This document shows positions 7,989 to 16,046 of a DNA stretch of 64,000 bases, piece after piece; position 1 is the first letter of the stretch, and every line of letters starts with the position of its first letter. Origin of the DNA: Agrococcus jejuensis (GTDB taxonomy: Bacteria > Actinomycetota > Actinomycetes > Actinomycetales > Microbacteriaceae); assembly GCF_900099705.1 (NCBI RefSeq), contig NZ_LT629695.1:2232001-2296000 (forward strand), read 5' to 3'. A model generated the notes under the pieces. That model was given only the letters and a program-made list of their open reading frames with translations. It had not been told where the DNA came from and did no database searches. Position numbers and translations under genes: made by a program.

Positions 7989-9295
7989 CCGGCGCCGCCA
8001 CGAGCCAGGTGCGCGGCGGCGCACCCGTGCACGCGCCGCACAACCCCGCCGTCGTGCCGATCTACCAGACCGCCGCCTACGCGTTCGAGTCGTGGGAGGC
8101 CGCGCGCGACATCTTCGCGCTGCGCAAGGCGGGCAACCTCTACAGCCGCACCGGCAACCCCACCCAGACGCTGCTCGAGCAGCGCATCGCCGAGCTCGAC
8201 GGCGGCGTCGCGGCGCTCGGCACCGCATCAGGCCAATCGGCCGTCGCCATCGCGCTGCTGGCGCTCGCTGCTCCCGGCGGCCACATCGTGGCGGGCTCGG
8301 GCCTCTACGGCGGCACGGTCGACCTGCTCACCGACACGTTGCCCGACCTCGGCATCACGGCGACGCTCGTCGACCAGGACGACCCGCAGGCGTGGCGCGC
8401 GGCGATCGAGCCGGGCACGCGCGCGCTGCTCGTCGAGTCGATCGGCAACCCCACCTCCGCCGTGCCCGACCTCGACGCGATCGCGCGGATCGCGAAGGAG
8501 GCGGGCGTGCCGCTCGTCGTCGACAACACCGTCGCGACGCCCGCGCTGCTGCGCCCGATCGAGCACGGCGCCGACATCGTCGTCTACTCGGCGACCAAGG
8601 CGCTCGGCGGCCACGGCACGTCGCTCGGCGGCCTCATCGTCGACCTCGGCACGTTCGACTTCGGCGCGCAGCCCGAGCGCTGGCCGCAGCTCACCGAGCC
8701 GTACGCGCGCGTCGGCGACGTCGTGCTGTGGGAGCGCTTCGGCCGCGAGCGCAGCGCATTCCTCGTGCTGGCGAAGACCCGCTGGAGCCACGACCTCGGG
8801 CCTGCGCTGTCGCCGTACAACGCGCAGCAGATCCTGCTCGGCATCGAGACGCTCGACCTGCGCGTCCAGCGCCAGAGCACCACGGCGCGCGAGATCGCGG
8901 CGCACCTGCACGCGCATCCGCTCGTCGCCGAGGTGCACCATCCGTCGGTGCCCGGCAACCCGTATGCGGATGCCGCGGACCGGCTGCTGCCGCACGGCAC
9001 GGGCGGCGTGTTCTCGTTCGAGCCCGCGGACGGCGCCGACGCGGTGCCGGGGATCGTGGATGCGCTCACGCACTTCACGCTCGCCGCCAACATCGGCGAC
9101 GCGCGCTCGCTCGTCATCCACCCGTCGACGACGACGCACTCGCACCTCACCGACGCGCAGCTCGAGCTCGCCGGCTTCACGCGCGCCACCATCCGCCTGT
9201 CGATCGGGCTCGAGACGCCCGCCGACCTCATCGCCGACCTCGACCGGGCGCTCGCGCTCGCGCACGAGTCGGCCCTCAGCACGATCGACGCGTAG
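7985..9295 (+). CDS. metY: O-acetylhomoserine sulfhydrylase (Cys/Met metabolism PLP enzyme)
   Basis: 436 residues. A PLP-dependent gamma-replacement enzyme that makes homocysteine or methionine from O-acetyl-homoserine and sulfide or methanethiol. The PLP lysine is K205 in SATKALGGHGTSLGG. Other family marks are NLYSRTGNPTQTLLEQRIA, ASGQSAVAIALLAL and the C-terminal NIGDARSLVIHPSTTTHS, where the NIGD sequence is typical of MetY rather than MetB. It begins inside the stop of the hydrolase gene and is followed 8 bp later by a flavin monooxygenase. In this setting it would capture the sulfide or thiol released by the monooxygenases. Confidence 0.92.
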   Translation: MTGAATSQVRGGAPVHAPHNPAVVPIYQTAAYAFESWEAARDIFALRKAGNLYSRTGNPTQTLLEQRIAELDGGVAALGTASGQSAVAIALLALAAPGGHIVAGSGLYGGTVDLLTDTLPDLGITATLVDQDDPQAWRAAIEPGTRALLVESIGNPTSAVPDLDAIARIAKEAGVPLVVDNTVATPALLRPIEHGADIVVYSATKALGGHGTSLGGLIVDLGTFDFGAQPERWPQLTEPYARVGDVVLWERFGRERSAFLVLAKTRWSHDLGPALSPYNAQQILLGIETLDLRVQRQSTTAREIAAHLHAHPLVAEVHHPSVPGNPYADAADRLLPHGTGGVFSFEPADGADAVPGIVDALTHFTLAANIGDARSLVIHPSTTTHSHLTDAQLELAGFTRATIRLSIGLETPADLIADLDRALALAHESALSTIDA

Positions 9296-9303
9296 GAGCA
9301 GCC

Positions 9304-10347
9304 ATGCATCTCGGACTCTGGGCACCCATCTACGGCGGATTCCTCCGCAACGTCGGCGACGAGGGCATGCCCGCGACGTGGGCGACGATCCGCGACGTCG
9401 CGCAGACGGCCGACCGGCTCGGCTTCCACACCGTGCTCGTGCCCGAGCTGTACCTCAACGACCGCAAGGGCACCGACCAGCCGAGCCTCGAGGCGTGGGC
9501 GCTCACGGCCGCGATCCTCGCGACCACCGAGCGGCTGCGCGTCATGACGGCCATCCGCCCCGGCTTCCACCTGCCTGCCGTCGCGGCGAAGACGCTCTCG
9601 ACGCTGTCGGACATCGCGCCCGGCCGCATCGCCCTCAACGTCGTCGCGGCGTGGTGGGCCGAGGAGGCGCGGCAGTTCGGCGGGCACTTCCCGGCGCACG
9701 ACGAGCGGTACGAGCAGGCGACGGAGTTCGTGGAGGTGCTGCTCGGCACGCTGCGCGAGTCGCCGTTCTCGTACGACGGCCGCTTCTTCCAGGCGCACGA
9801 CACCGTCGTCGAGCCGAAGCCCGCGGTGCTGCCCGGCGTCTTCGCCGGCGGCGAGAGCGACGCGGGCCGTGAGGCGATCGCGGGCTTCGCCGACTCGTAC
9901 GCCATCCACGGCGGCACGGTCGAGGAGGTGCGCGAGAAGGTCGCCGACGTGCACGCGCGTCGCCGCAGGCTCGTGGGGGAGCCGCTGCGCGAGGTCGCGA
10001 TGAGCGCCTACGTCATCGTGCGCGACACCGAGGAGGAGGCGCAGGCCGAGCTCGAGCGCATCACGACCGTCGACCCGTCGTCGCCCGGCTATGCGTCGTT
10101 CCAGGAGTTCACGGCGAACTCGGCGCTCGACGTCGCCGTCTCGGCCCGCGAGTACTCCGTCGGCACGCGCGGCCTGCGCCCGAACCTCGTCGGCACGCCC
10201 GAGCAGGTGGCCGAGCGCATCCGCGCGTACGACAATGCGGGCGTCACGCTGCTGCTCATCCAGTCGTCGCCGCTCGCGCCCGAGCTCGAGCGCATCGCGC
10301 GCGATCTCGCGCCGCTGCTCGACCGCTCGCTCGTCGCGGCGTCGTAG
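9304..10347 (+). CDS. LLM class flavin-dependent monooxygenase (SsuD/SfnG-like)
   Basis: 347 residues from ATG 9304 with AGGAG at 9294-9298. It begins MHLGLWAPIYGGFLRN and contains AILATTERLRVMTAIRPGF and GRIALNVVAAWWAEEARQFG, close in style to alkanesulfonate and dimethylsulfone monooxygenases, and ends with VGTPEQVAERIRAYDNAGV. Such enzymes desulfonate organosulfur compounds with FMNH2 and O2 and release sulfite. It closes the operon with the hydrolase and metY. No flavin reductase gene is present in the island, so reductant must come from elsewhere. The exact substrate cannot be read from the sequence. Confidence 0.87.
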   Translation: MHLGLWAPIYGGFLRNVGDEGMPATWATIRDVAQTADRLGFHTVLVPELYLNDRKGTDQPSLEAWALTAAILATTERLRVMTAIRPGFHLPAVAAKTLSTLSDIAPGRIALNVVAAWWAEEARQFGGHFPAHDERYEQATEFVEVLLGTLRESPFSYDGRFFQAHDTVVEPKPAVLPGVFAGGESDAGREAIAGFADSYAIHGGTVEEVREKVADVHARRRRLVGEPLREVAMSAYVIVRDTEEEAQAELERITTVDPSSPGYASFQEFTANSALDVAVSAREYSVGTRGLRPNLVGTPEQVAERIRAYDNAGVTLLLIQSSPLAPELERIARDLAPLLDRSLVAAS

Positions 10348-10359
10348 AGCCCGGGCGCC

Positions 10360-10869
10360 TCAGCGCCCGGCGTGCCGGTGCTCGTGTGCGCGCTCGCGCC
10401 GGCGCCAGTCCGCGAGCGCGACGCCGATCGCGCCGAGCGCCGCGCCGAGCACGGACCCGATGGCGTTCGCGACCCAGTCGTCGAGCGTGCACGAGCGGCC
10501 GACCGCGGGCACGATCGCCTGCGTCAGCTCGATGCCGGCCGCGAGCACGGCGCCGAGGAGCGCCGCGAGGATGGGCTGCCGCGTCGCGACGGCGAGCAGC
10601 AGCCCGACGGGCACGAGCAGCACGACGTTCGCGAGCGGCTCGGGCGCGAGCAGGTTCGGCGACCACGACAGCTCGCAGCCGTCGAGCGCCGCGATGCCCG
10701 ACGGCCACAGCGTCAGCAGGCCCACGACGACGATCGCGGCGACGGCGAGGGCGGTCGCGGCGCGCCGCCAGCCCGCGAGCGCCCACGCGACGAACGGGCC
10801 GACGACCACGACGGCCGCGAGCAGCGACGGCGCGAGCCACGGGTACGCGGCGAGGACCGTCGACAGCAT
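10360..10869 (-). CDS. VanZ-family membrane protein
   Basis: 169 residues with about four hydrophobic segments. The VanZ-like core reads LLAPEPLANVVLLVPVGLLL and GIELTQAIVPAVGRSCTLDDWVANAIG (shown in part: AVGRSCTLDDWVANAIG). VanZ relatives are small integral membrane proteins; the founding member gives weak teicoplanin resistance, but most have no known role. A paralogue, aligned without gaps over the first 33 residues, lies at 12469-13008 in the same orientation. It converges with the monooxygenase operon with only 12 bp between. Confidence 0.85.
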   Translation of the reverse strand: MLSTVLAAYPWLAPSLLAAVVVVGPFVAWALAGWRRAATALAVAAIVVVGLLTLWPSGIAALDGCELSWSPNLLAPEPLANVVLLVPVGLLLAVATRQPILAALLGAVLAAGIELTQAIVPAVGRSCTLDDWVANAIGSVLGAALGAIGVALADWRRRERAHEHRHAGR

Positions 10870-10914
10870 CCGCTCACCTCTCCGCTCGTTGCCCGGAGCC
10901 TAGTCGCGCCTGCG

Positions 10915-11481
10915 TCAGCCTGTCGCGAGCAGCGCGCGCCAGCCGGCGACGACCTCGTCGGCGATCGTCGCGAACGCGCGCGTCTCGCCGTCGGCGATCC
11001 ACTCGGCGAAGGCCGTGCGGAACATCGCGACGCATCCCTCGGCCGCGAGCACGGCTGTGCGCTGCGGCACGCCGCGGTCGGCGAAGGCCGTCGCGAGGGA
11101 TGCGGCGAGGCCCGAGAGCTTGAGCAGCTCGCGCTCCTGCAGCGCGAGCGTCGCGTCGATGACGGCCTGCCTGCGCGCCGACCAGGCGCGGCGCTCGTCG
11201 GGGAAGAAGCCCGCGCCGCCCGCGAGCGCGGCCTGCACGAGCGAGGCGGCGTCGGCGCGGGGCTCGGCGGCGACGGCGTCGAGGAAGGCCGCGTCGAACA
11301 CGCCGGGGTCGCCGAAGAGCACCTCGCGCTTGTCGGCGAAGTGGCGGAAGAAGGTGCGCTCGGTGAGTCCCGCGGCCGCGGCGATCTCGGCGACGGTCGC
11401 GCGCTCGTAGCCGGCGCTCGCGAACAGGTCGAGCGCGGCGAGCTGCAGGCGGTCGCGTGCGCCGGCTTCCCATCGAGGCAT
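10915..11481 (-). CDS. TetR-family transcriptional repressor
   Basis: 188 residues from ATG 11481. The N-terminal DNA-binding domain is clear: RLQLAALDLFASAGYERATV, EIAAAAGLTERTFFRHFADK. The C-terminal ligand domain is divergent, as usual. It is divergent from the SDR gene at 11568; the 86 bp between carry two dyads (11500-11512 and 11532-11548), so it very likely represses that gene and itself. The inducer is unknown. Confidence 0.9.
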   Translation of the reverse strand: MPRWEAGARDRLQLAALDLFASAGYERATVAEIAAAAGLTERTFFRHFADKREVLFGDPGVFDAAFLDAVAAEPRADAASLVQAALAGGAGFFPDERRAWSARRQAVIDATLALQERELLKLSGLAASLATAFADRGVPQRTAVLAAEGCVAMFRTAFAEWIADGETRAFATIADEVVAGWRALLATG

Positions 11482-11499
11482 GTCTTCAGCGTAGGTGAT

Positions 11500-11548
11500 G
11501 ACAGGAACTGTCGTCGAGGTGTACCGTTCCGATGTCAGAGACTGACAT
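11500..11548. promoter_or_regulatory. Two dyad operators between TetR regulator and SDR gene
   Basis: GACAG-GAA-CTGTC (11500-11512) and the perfect 17-bp palindrome ATGTCAGAGACTGACAT (11532-11548) lie in the 86 bp divergent region. Size and symmetry fit TetR-family operators. The half-site CTGACA also appears, in opposite arrangement, in the operator at 15341-15356. Confidence 0.65.
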
Positions 11549-11567
11549 GACTGGAAGGGAGCGCACC

Positions 11568-12467
11568 ATGCGCGCATTCGTCACCGGAGCGAGCGGCTGG
11601 ATCGGATCGGCCACGGTCGCCGAGCTCATCGAGGCAGGGCACGAGGTCGTCGGCCTCGTGCGATCCGACCGTGCCGCCGCCGCCGTCGAGGCGCTCGGCG
11701 CCACCGCGCTGCGCGGCGACCTCGACGATCTCGACTCGCTGCGCCGAGGCGCCGACGCAGCCGACGCCGTCGTGCACCTCGCCAACAAGCACGACTGGGC
11801 GAACCCCGCCGAGTCGAACCGCGCCGAGCGCGCCGCCGTCGAGACGCTCGCCGACGCGCTGCGCGGCAGCGACCACCGGCTCGTGCTTGCCTCCGGGCTC
11901 GCGATGCTCGGCCTCGACCGCGCCATCACCGAGGCCGACGAGACGCAGGCCATCGGACCCGACTCCGCACGCGGCGGCGCCGAGCACCTCGCGCTCTCGC
12001 TCGTCGACGAGGGCGTCGCATCCATCGCCATGCGCTTCGCGCCCACGGTGCACGGGCGCGGCGACCACGGGTTCATCGCCGAGGTCGTCGCCGCCGCTGC
12101 GCGCACGGGCGTCGCCGGCTACGTCGGCGACGGCACCGTGCCGTGGGCCGCCGTGCACCGCAGCGACGCCGCGCGACTCGTGCGGCTCGCAGCCGAGGGC
12201 GCGCCCGCAGGCGCGCGACTGCACGCCGTCGCCGAGACGGCCGTCACCGGACGCGCGATCGCCGAGGCCATCGGGGCACGGCTCGGGCTGCCGACCGCAT
12301 CCATCGATCCCGCGGATGCCGTGGCCCACTTCGGGTTCATCGGGCGCTTCCTCGGGGTGCCGATGGCGGCGACGAGCACGGCCACGCAGGCGATGCTCGG
12401 CTGGACGCCCACGGGGCCGACGCTCGTCGACGACCTCGCCGCCGGCGCGTACGACCACGCCGCCTGA
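11568..12467 (+). CDS. NAD(P)-dependent epimerase/dehydratase-like protein (extended SDR)
   Basis: 299 residues. ATG 11568 was chosen because it starts directly at the Rossmann fold, MRAFVTGASGWIGSATVAEL, and has AAGGGA eight bases before it; earlier ATGs at 11532 and 11547 overlap the operator. GASGWIG is the glycine-rich nucleotide-binding loop. The usual YxxxK pair is not evident, as in atypical NmrA/YbjT-like SDRs. FAPTVHGRGDHGFIAEVV matches a recurring actinobacterial SDR family of unknown substrate. Expression is probably induced by the ligand of the divergent TetR repressor. Confidence 0.85.
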   Translation: MRAFVTGASGWIGSATVAELIEAGHEVVGLVRSDRAAAAVEALGATALRGDLDDLDSLRRGADAADAVVHLANKHDWANPAESNRAERAAVETLADALRGSDHRLVLASGLAMLGLDRAITEADETQAIGPDSARGGAEHLALSLVDEGVASIAMRFAPTVHGRGDHGFIAEVVAAAARTGVAGYVGDGTVPWAAVHRSDAARLVRLAAEGAPAGARLHAVAETAVTGRAIAEAIGARLGLPTASIDPADAVAHFGFIGRFLGVPMAATSTATQAMLGWTPTGPTLVDDLAAGAYDHAA

Positions 12468-12468
12468 G

Positions 12469-13008
12469 CTACCAGGCGCGCAGCGGCACCTCGCGAGTCG
12501 TCGTGCCCTGCGCTGCCTGGCCGCCCGTGCGGGATCGGCGCTGCCACCGCGCGAAGCCCAGGCCGACGGCCGCGAGGGTCGCGCCGATCGCGGCGCCCGT
12601 CGTGTTCGCGATCCAGTCGCTCGTGTCGCACGAGCGACCGATCTGCGTCACGACGGCCTGCACGCCCTCGATGCCGAACGACAGTGCCGAGCCGGCCAGC
12701 GCCGCCCGCACCGGGCGTCGGGTCGCGACGGCGAGCAGCAGCACGAACGGCACGAAGAGCAGCACGTTCGCGAGCGGCTCGGCGGCCGTGAGCTGCGGGC
12801 TCCAGTCGACGGCGCAGCCGAAGGTCATCGACCGCCGCGTCGGCGACAGCGTGAGCAGCAGCAGCGGCACGAGCGCCGCGGCCGCGAGCACGCCGGCGGT
12901 GCGGCGGCGGGATGCGAGCCACCACGCCGCGAGCGGGCCGGCGATCGCGAAGGCCGCGAGCACCGTCATGCCGACGGCCGCCGACGGCAGCAGCAGCGTG
13001 GCGATCAC
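12469..13008 (-). CDS. VanZ-family membrane protein (paralogue of 10360-10869)
   Basis: About 179 residues from GTG 13008. This start is supported by gap-free alignment with the paralogue at 10360-10869: both have TAAEP/LAPEP-LANV, VGRSC/IGRSC and DDW/SDW in the same places. A longer reading from ATG 13071 is possible but has no better ribosome binding site. It has four to five hydrophobic segments. It converges with the SDR gene with one base between stops. The two copies flank the TetR/SDR pair, which suggests duplication followed by insertion, or duplication of a larger block with loss. Confidence 0.75.
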   Translation of the reverse strand: MIATLLLPSAAVGMTVLAAFAIAGPLAAWWLASRRRTAGVLAAAALVPLLLLTLSPTRRSMTFGCAVDWSPQLTAAEPLANVLLFVPFVLLLAVATRRPVRAALAGSALSFGIEGVQAVVTQIGRSCDTSDWIANTTGAAIGATLAAVGLGFARWQRRSRTGGQAAQGTTTREVPLRAW

Positions 13009-13132
13009 GCTCGGCTCGCAGGGGTCGTCGGCATCCGAGCAGCGTAGGGAGCCCTGCCATGCGCCTGCCATGCGCCGCCCATGGAGCGCGCGGGGCGCGC
13101 GGGTACCGTCGGCGGTGACGGAAGGGAGCGTC

Positions 13133-14179
13133 GTGGCGAGGATGCCGGACTTCGAGCCGCCCGAGCCTGTGCCCGAGCCTGCCGTCGGCGAGGTGGCGGA
13201 TGCGGCGGTCGACGAGGCGCCGGCCACGGCGACCGAGGCGCCGGCCGCTGAGCCCGAGCCCGCCCGCCGCGACCTCCGCGCGCTGTGGCGCCGCATCCGC
13301 GTGCCCGCGATCGCCTTCGCGGTCGGCGTCGTCGTCGCCGTCGCCGGCTCGATCGCTGCCGGCGTCGTGCAGGATCGCACCCGGCACGACGACGTCGTCG
13401 CGGCGATCGACGCCTACGTCGCGGCCATCGAGTCCGACGGCGACCGCACGGCGGCGACCGGCCAGACGCCGTCGCTCGACGACGCCGTCGCGTCGAGCGT
13501 GCTGCTGTACGCATCCATCCGCATCGCGGTGCCGCCCCAGGTCGTGTGCGACGAGCCGCGCATCGGCGCCGACCTCGCGCTCGTCGACTGCCGCGTGCGC
13601 GTGCAGGGACGCATCGAGCCCACGACCATCGCGCTCGAGCACACGGACATGGGCTGGACGGTCGCGCGTGGTCTCGAGGTGCCCGTGCGCATCCAGTCGG
13701 GCGCGCTGCTGGTGGATGCGGTCGGCGGCGTGCCGCTCGACGAGGACGTGGCGCGCGGCGAGCGCGCCGTGTGGCTGCTGCCCGGACGGTACGACGTCGA
13801 CGCGCACGCGCCCGCGCAGCTCGCGGTGCAGGTCGACGGGCTCGTCGTGTCGCCCTCAGGCGGCGCGGTGCGCTGGGAGAGCGACACCGCTGCGACCGTC
13901 GACGCCGACGTGCGGGCTGCGGCGCTCGCGTTCGTCGACGCCTGCGCCGCCGCGCCCGCCGACGGCTGCCCCGTCATCCAGGACCGCGACCCGGTGGAGC
14001 CGTTCGAGGCCTTCGCCGTCGTCGGCAGGATCGCGCTCGACGACCGATACGCCATGACGTACGACGTGAGCGTGCGGCGGCCGGTCGAGCAGCCGAGCGA
14101 GTTCCTGCTCATCACGGTGCGCGTCGACTTCGGCGAGGACCTCGACCGCTACGACGTCGCCGTCGTGCCGACGTCCTAG
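13133..14179 (+). CDS. Conserved-looking single-pass membrane protein, unknown function
   Basis: 348 residues from GTG 13133, preceded by GAAGGGAG (13121-13128); ATG 13142 is an alternative. The first 55 residues are acidic and rich in Pro, Glu and Ala, then follows RRIRVPAIAFAVGVVVAVAG, a membrane anchor near residues 60-80. The remaining 270 residues would be outside and contain five cysteines (for example VVCDEPRIG, LVDCRVRV, FVDACAAAPADGCPV), allowing disulfides. It resembles actinobacterial surface proteins with a Pro/Glu-rich cytoplasmic tail. I do not recognise a family. It stands alone between a convergent dehydrogenase and a divergent VanZ gene. Confidence 0.75.
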   Translation: MARMPDFEPPEPVPEPAVGEVADAAVDEAPATATEAPAAEPEPARRDLRALWRRIRVPAIAFAVGVVVAVAGSIAAGVVQDRTRHDDVVAAIDAYVAAIESDGDRTAATGQTPSLDDAVASSVLLYASIRIAVPPQVVCDEPRIGADLALVDCRVRVQGRIEPTTIALEHTDMGWTVARGLEVPVRIQSGALLVDAVGGVPLDEDVARGERAVWLLPGRYDVDAHAPAQLAVQVDGLVVSPSGGAVRWESDTAATVDADVRAAALAFVDACAAAPADGCPVIQDRDPVEPFEAFAVVGRIALDDRYAMTYDVSVRRPVEQPSEFLLITVRVDFGEDLDRYDVAVVPTS

Positions 14180-14186
14180 CCGCGAA

Positions 14187-14220
14187 CGGGCCGCCGCATC
14201 CATGCGGATGCGACGGCCCG
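14187..14220. terminator. Hairpin between convergent genes
   Basis: CGGGCCG...CGGCCCG arms with an inner CGCATCC/GGATGCG pairing make a strong hairpin just after the stop of the membrane protein gene and before the end of the dehydrogenase gene. It probably terminates both. Confidence 0.7.
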
Positions 14221-14229
14221 AGAGGCGCG

Positions 14230-15276
14230 TCAGGCGGCGACGAGGATCTTCGCGCCGGCACCGCCGCGCAGACGCGCGAACGACGCCACGACGTCGTCGA
14301 GACCTGCGTGCTCGACCCATCCGGTCGTGTCGTACACGCCCTGCGCCATCGCGGCGATGACGCCGTCGAAGTCGGCCTGCGTGTACGCGAGCGTGCCGAC
14401 GATCGCCGTCTCGGTCATGAGCAGCGACACGGGCGCGAGCTCGACGGGGCGCTCGTGCATCGCCACGATCACGAGGCGGCCGCCGGGCGTGAGCTGCGGG
14501 ATCGCGGTGAGGATGGCCGGGGCTGCGCCGGCGGCGTCGAACGCGGCATCCACGCCGTCCCCGTCGGTGAGCGCGGCGACGGCCGCGGCGAGGTCCCCCG
14601 CGACGGGGTCGACGGTCTGGGCGCCGAGCGCCTCGATGATCGCGCGACGCTCGGCGCTCGGCTCGGACACGAGCACGCGCTCCACGCCGTGCGCCTTCAG
14701 CGCGAACCACGTGCCGATGCCGATGGGGCCCGCGCCGGCGACGAGCGCCGTGCCGCCCGCGGCGATGCCCGACTGCTCGACGGCGTGCCACGCGACGGCC
14801 ATGGGCTCGACGAGCGCGCCCAGCTCGAGCGACACCGACTCGGGCAGCACGTGCACCTTCGACGCGTCGACGACCGTGCGCTCGGCCATGCCGCCGCCAT
14901 CCGACGTCAGGCCGTGGAAGCCGATGCGCGTGCACACGTTCGGCTTGCCGCGGCGGCACGCGGCGCACTCGCCGCACGCGTAGATCGGCCACACGGCGAC
15001 GCGGTCGCCCACGGCCACGCCCTCGACGCCCTCGCCGAGCGCCTCGACGGTGCCCGAGAACTCGTGCCCGAGGATCTGCGGCGGCATCGATCCGGTGAGC
15101 GGATGCGGGTGCGCGAAGTCGAGCCCCGACGCCTCGGGGGCGAAGTACACGTGCAGGTCGGAGCCGCAGATGCCCGCGAACGCGTTGCGCAGCAGCACCT
15201 GGCCGGGACCGGGGGTGGGGTCGGCGACGTCCTCGATGCGGACGTCCTCCTTGCCGTGGAATCGCGCAGCGCGCAT
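14230..15276 (-). CDS. Zinc-dependent medium-chain alcohol dehydrogenase (butanediol/sorbitol dehydrogenase-like)
   Basis: 348 residues. Catalytic zinc ligands are visible: the cysteine in AGICGSDLHVY, HE in ILGHEFSGTV and E155-region LVEPMAVAWHAV. Structural zinc cysteines follow in the pattern ACGECAACRRGKPNVC. The NAD-binding loop is ALVAGAGPIGIGTW. The LHVYFAPEASG and TGSMPPQILGHE insertion resembles (R,R)-butanediol dehydrogenases. It oxidises a secondary alcohol or polyol with NAD. The TetR-type regulator at 15363 lies directly upstream on the same strand, with a perfect 16-bp operator between, so expression is probably inducible. Confidence 0.88.
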   Translation of the reverse strand: MRAARFHGKEDVRIEDVADPTPGPGQVLLRNAFAGICGSDLHVYFAPEASGLDFAHPHPLTGSMPPQILGHEFSGTVEALGEGVEGVAVGDRVAVWPIYACGECAACRRGKPNVCTRIGFHGLTSDGGGMAERTVVDASKVHVLPESVSLELGALVEPMAVAWHAVEQSGIAAGGTALVAGAGPIGIGTWFALKAHGVERVLVSEPSAERRAIIEALGAQTVDPVAGDLAAAVAALTDGDGVDAAFDAAGAAPAILTAIPQLTPGGRLVIVAMHERPVELAPVSLLMTETAIVGTLAYTQADFDGVIAAMAQGVYDTTGWVEHAGLDDVVASFARLRGGAGAKILVAA

Positions 15277-15340
15277 GGCTCTCCTCGTCGTCGATGGATG
15301 CGGTCGGTCGCGATCGCGACCTGCTGCGAGCCTACGCCTG

Positions 15341-15356
15341 TCTGACAGGTGTCAGA
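15341..15356. promoter_or_regulatory. Perfect 16-bp TetR-type operator upstream of the dehydrogenase
   Basis: TCTGACAGGTGTCAGA is a perfect palindrome lying 65-80 bp upstream of the dehydrogenase start and just beyond the end of the TetR gene. The TGACA-NN-TGTCA core is a common TetR-family operator form. Confidence 0.65.
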
Positions 15357-15362
15357 TAGACG

Positions 15363-15950
15363 TCACGCCGTGGGGTGCTCCTCGCCCGTCGACGCGAGCC
15401 AGTAGTCGGGCGACGCCGCCATGATGAGCGACGTGCCGCGCTCCACGTCGAGCGGGGTCGACCGCATCCACGCGTCGATCGCCCCCACCGTGCCCGCCGC
15501 CGCGTACGCCGCCGCCACCTCGAGCGCGAGCGCATCCTCGCCGCCGCCCGGCTCGGCGAGCGCGTGCGCCACGAGCGCGCCGCGGATGAAGCCCACGAGC
15601 ATCGCGCGCACCTCGCTCGACGCATCCGACTGCAACGCGTGCCGGTAGACGACCTCGTGCTCGGCGACGTGCGCGAGCAGCGCCCGCGTGCCGGCGCGGA
15701 ACCCGCCCGACGCCGCGAGCATGCGGCCGCGCTCGTCGCCGAACGTCGCGATCACGCCCTCGAGCTCGGCGCGCAGCGCATCCGCGAGCAGCGCCGCCGG
15801 CGAGGCCGCGTGGCGATAGAACGTGTCGCGCGTGACCCCTGCCGCACGGCAGAGCGCCGCCGCGGTCACCGCTGCGATCGGCTGCTCGCGCGTCGCCTCC
15901 AGCACCGCGGCATGCAGCGCGGCACGGGAGCGAACTGCACGGGGATCCAT
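15363..15950 (-). CDS. TetR-family transcriptional regulator
   Basis: 195 residues from ATG 15950. The helix-turn-helix reads ALCRAAGVTRDTFYRHAASP, followed by a C-terminal ligand domain that starts near EGVIATFGDERGRMLA. The same-strand dehydrogenase follows after a gap holding the palindrome TCTGACAGGTGTCAGA, its likely binding site. It is divergent from the Old Yellow Enzyme gene at 16047, 96 bp away, and may control that too. The effector is unknown. Confidence 0.85.
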   Translation of the reverse strand: MDPRAVRSRAALHAAVLEATREQPIAAVTAAALCRAAGVTRDTFYRHAASPAALLADALRAELEGVIATFGDERGRMLAASGGFRAGTRALLAHVAEHEVVYRHALQSDASSEVRAMLVGFIRGALVAHALAEPGGGEDALALEVAAAYAAAGTVGAIDAWMRSTPLDVERGTSLIMAASPDYWLASTGEEHPTA

Positions 15951-16046
15951 CGCCGACGAGCGTAGCCGCGCGGGTGCTGCGGACCGATCGGGAATGCCCG
16001 CGCGCGCCATGCGCTGCATCACCGTGGACGCCGAACGAGGAGCACG

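Noticed and set aside
10360..13008. Glycopeptide resistance locus because of VanZ
   Set aside because: No vanA, vanH, vanX or regulator genes are present; VanZ-like proteins are common outside resistance clusters.
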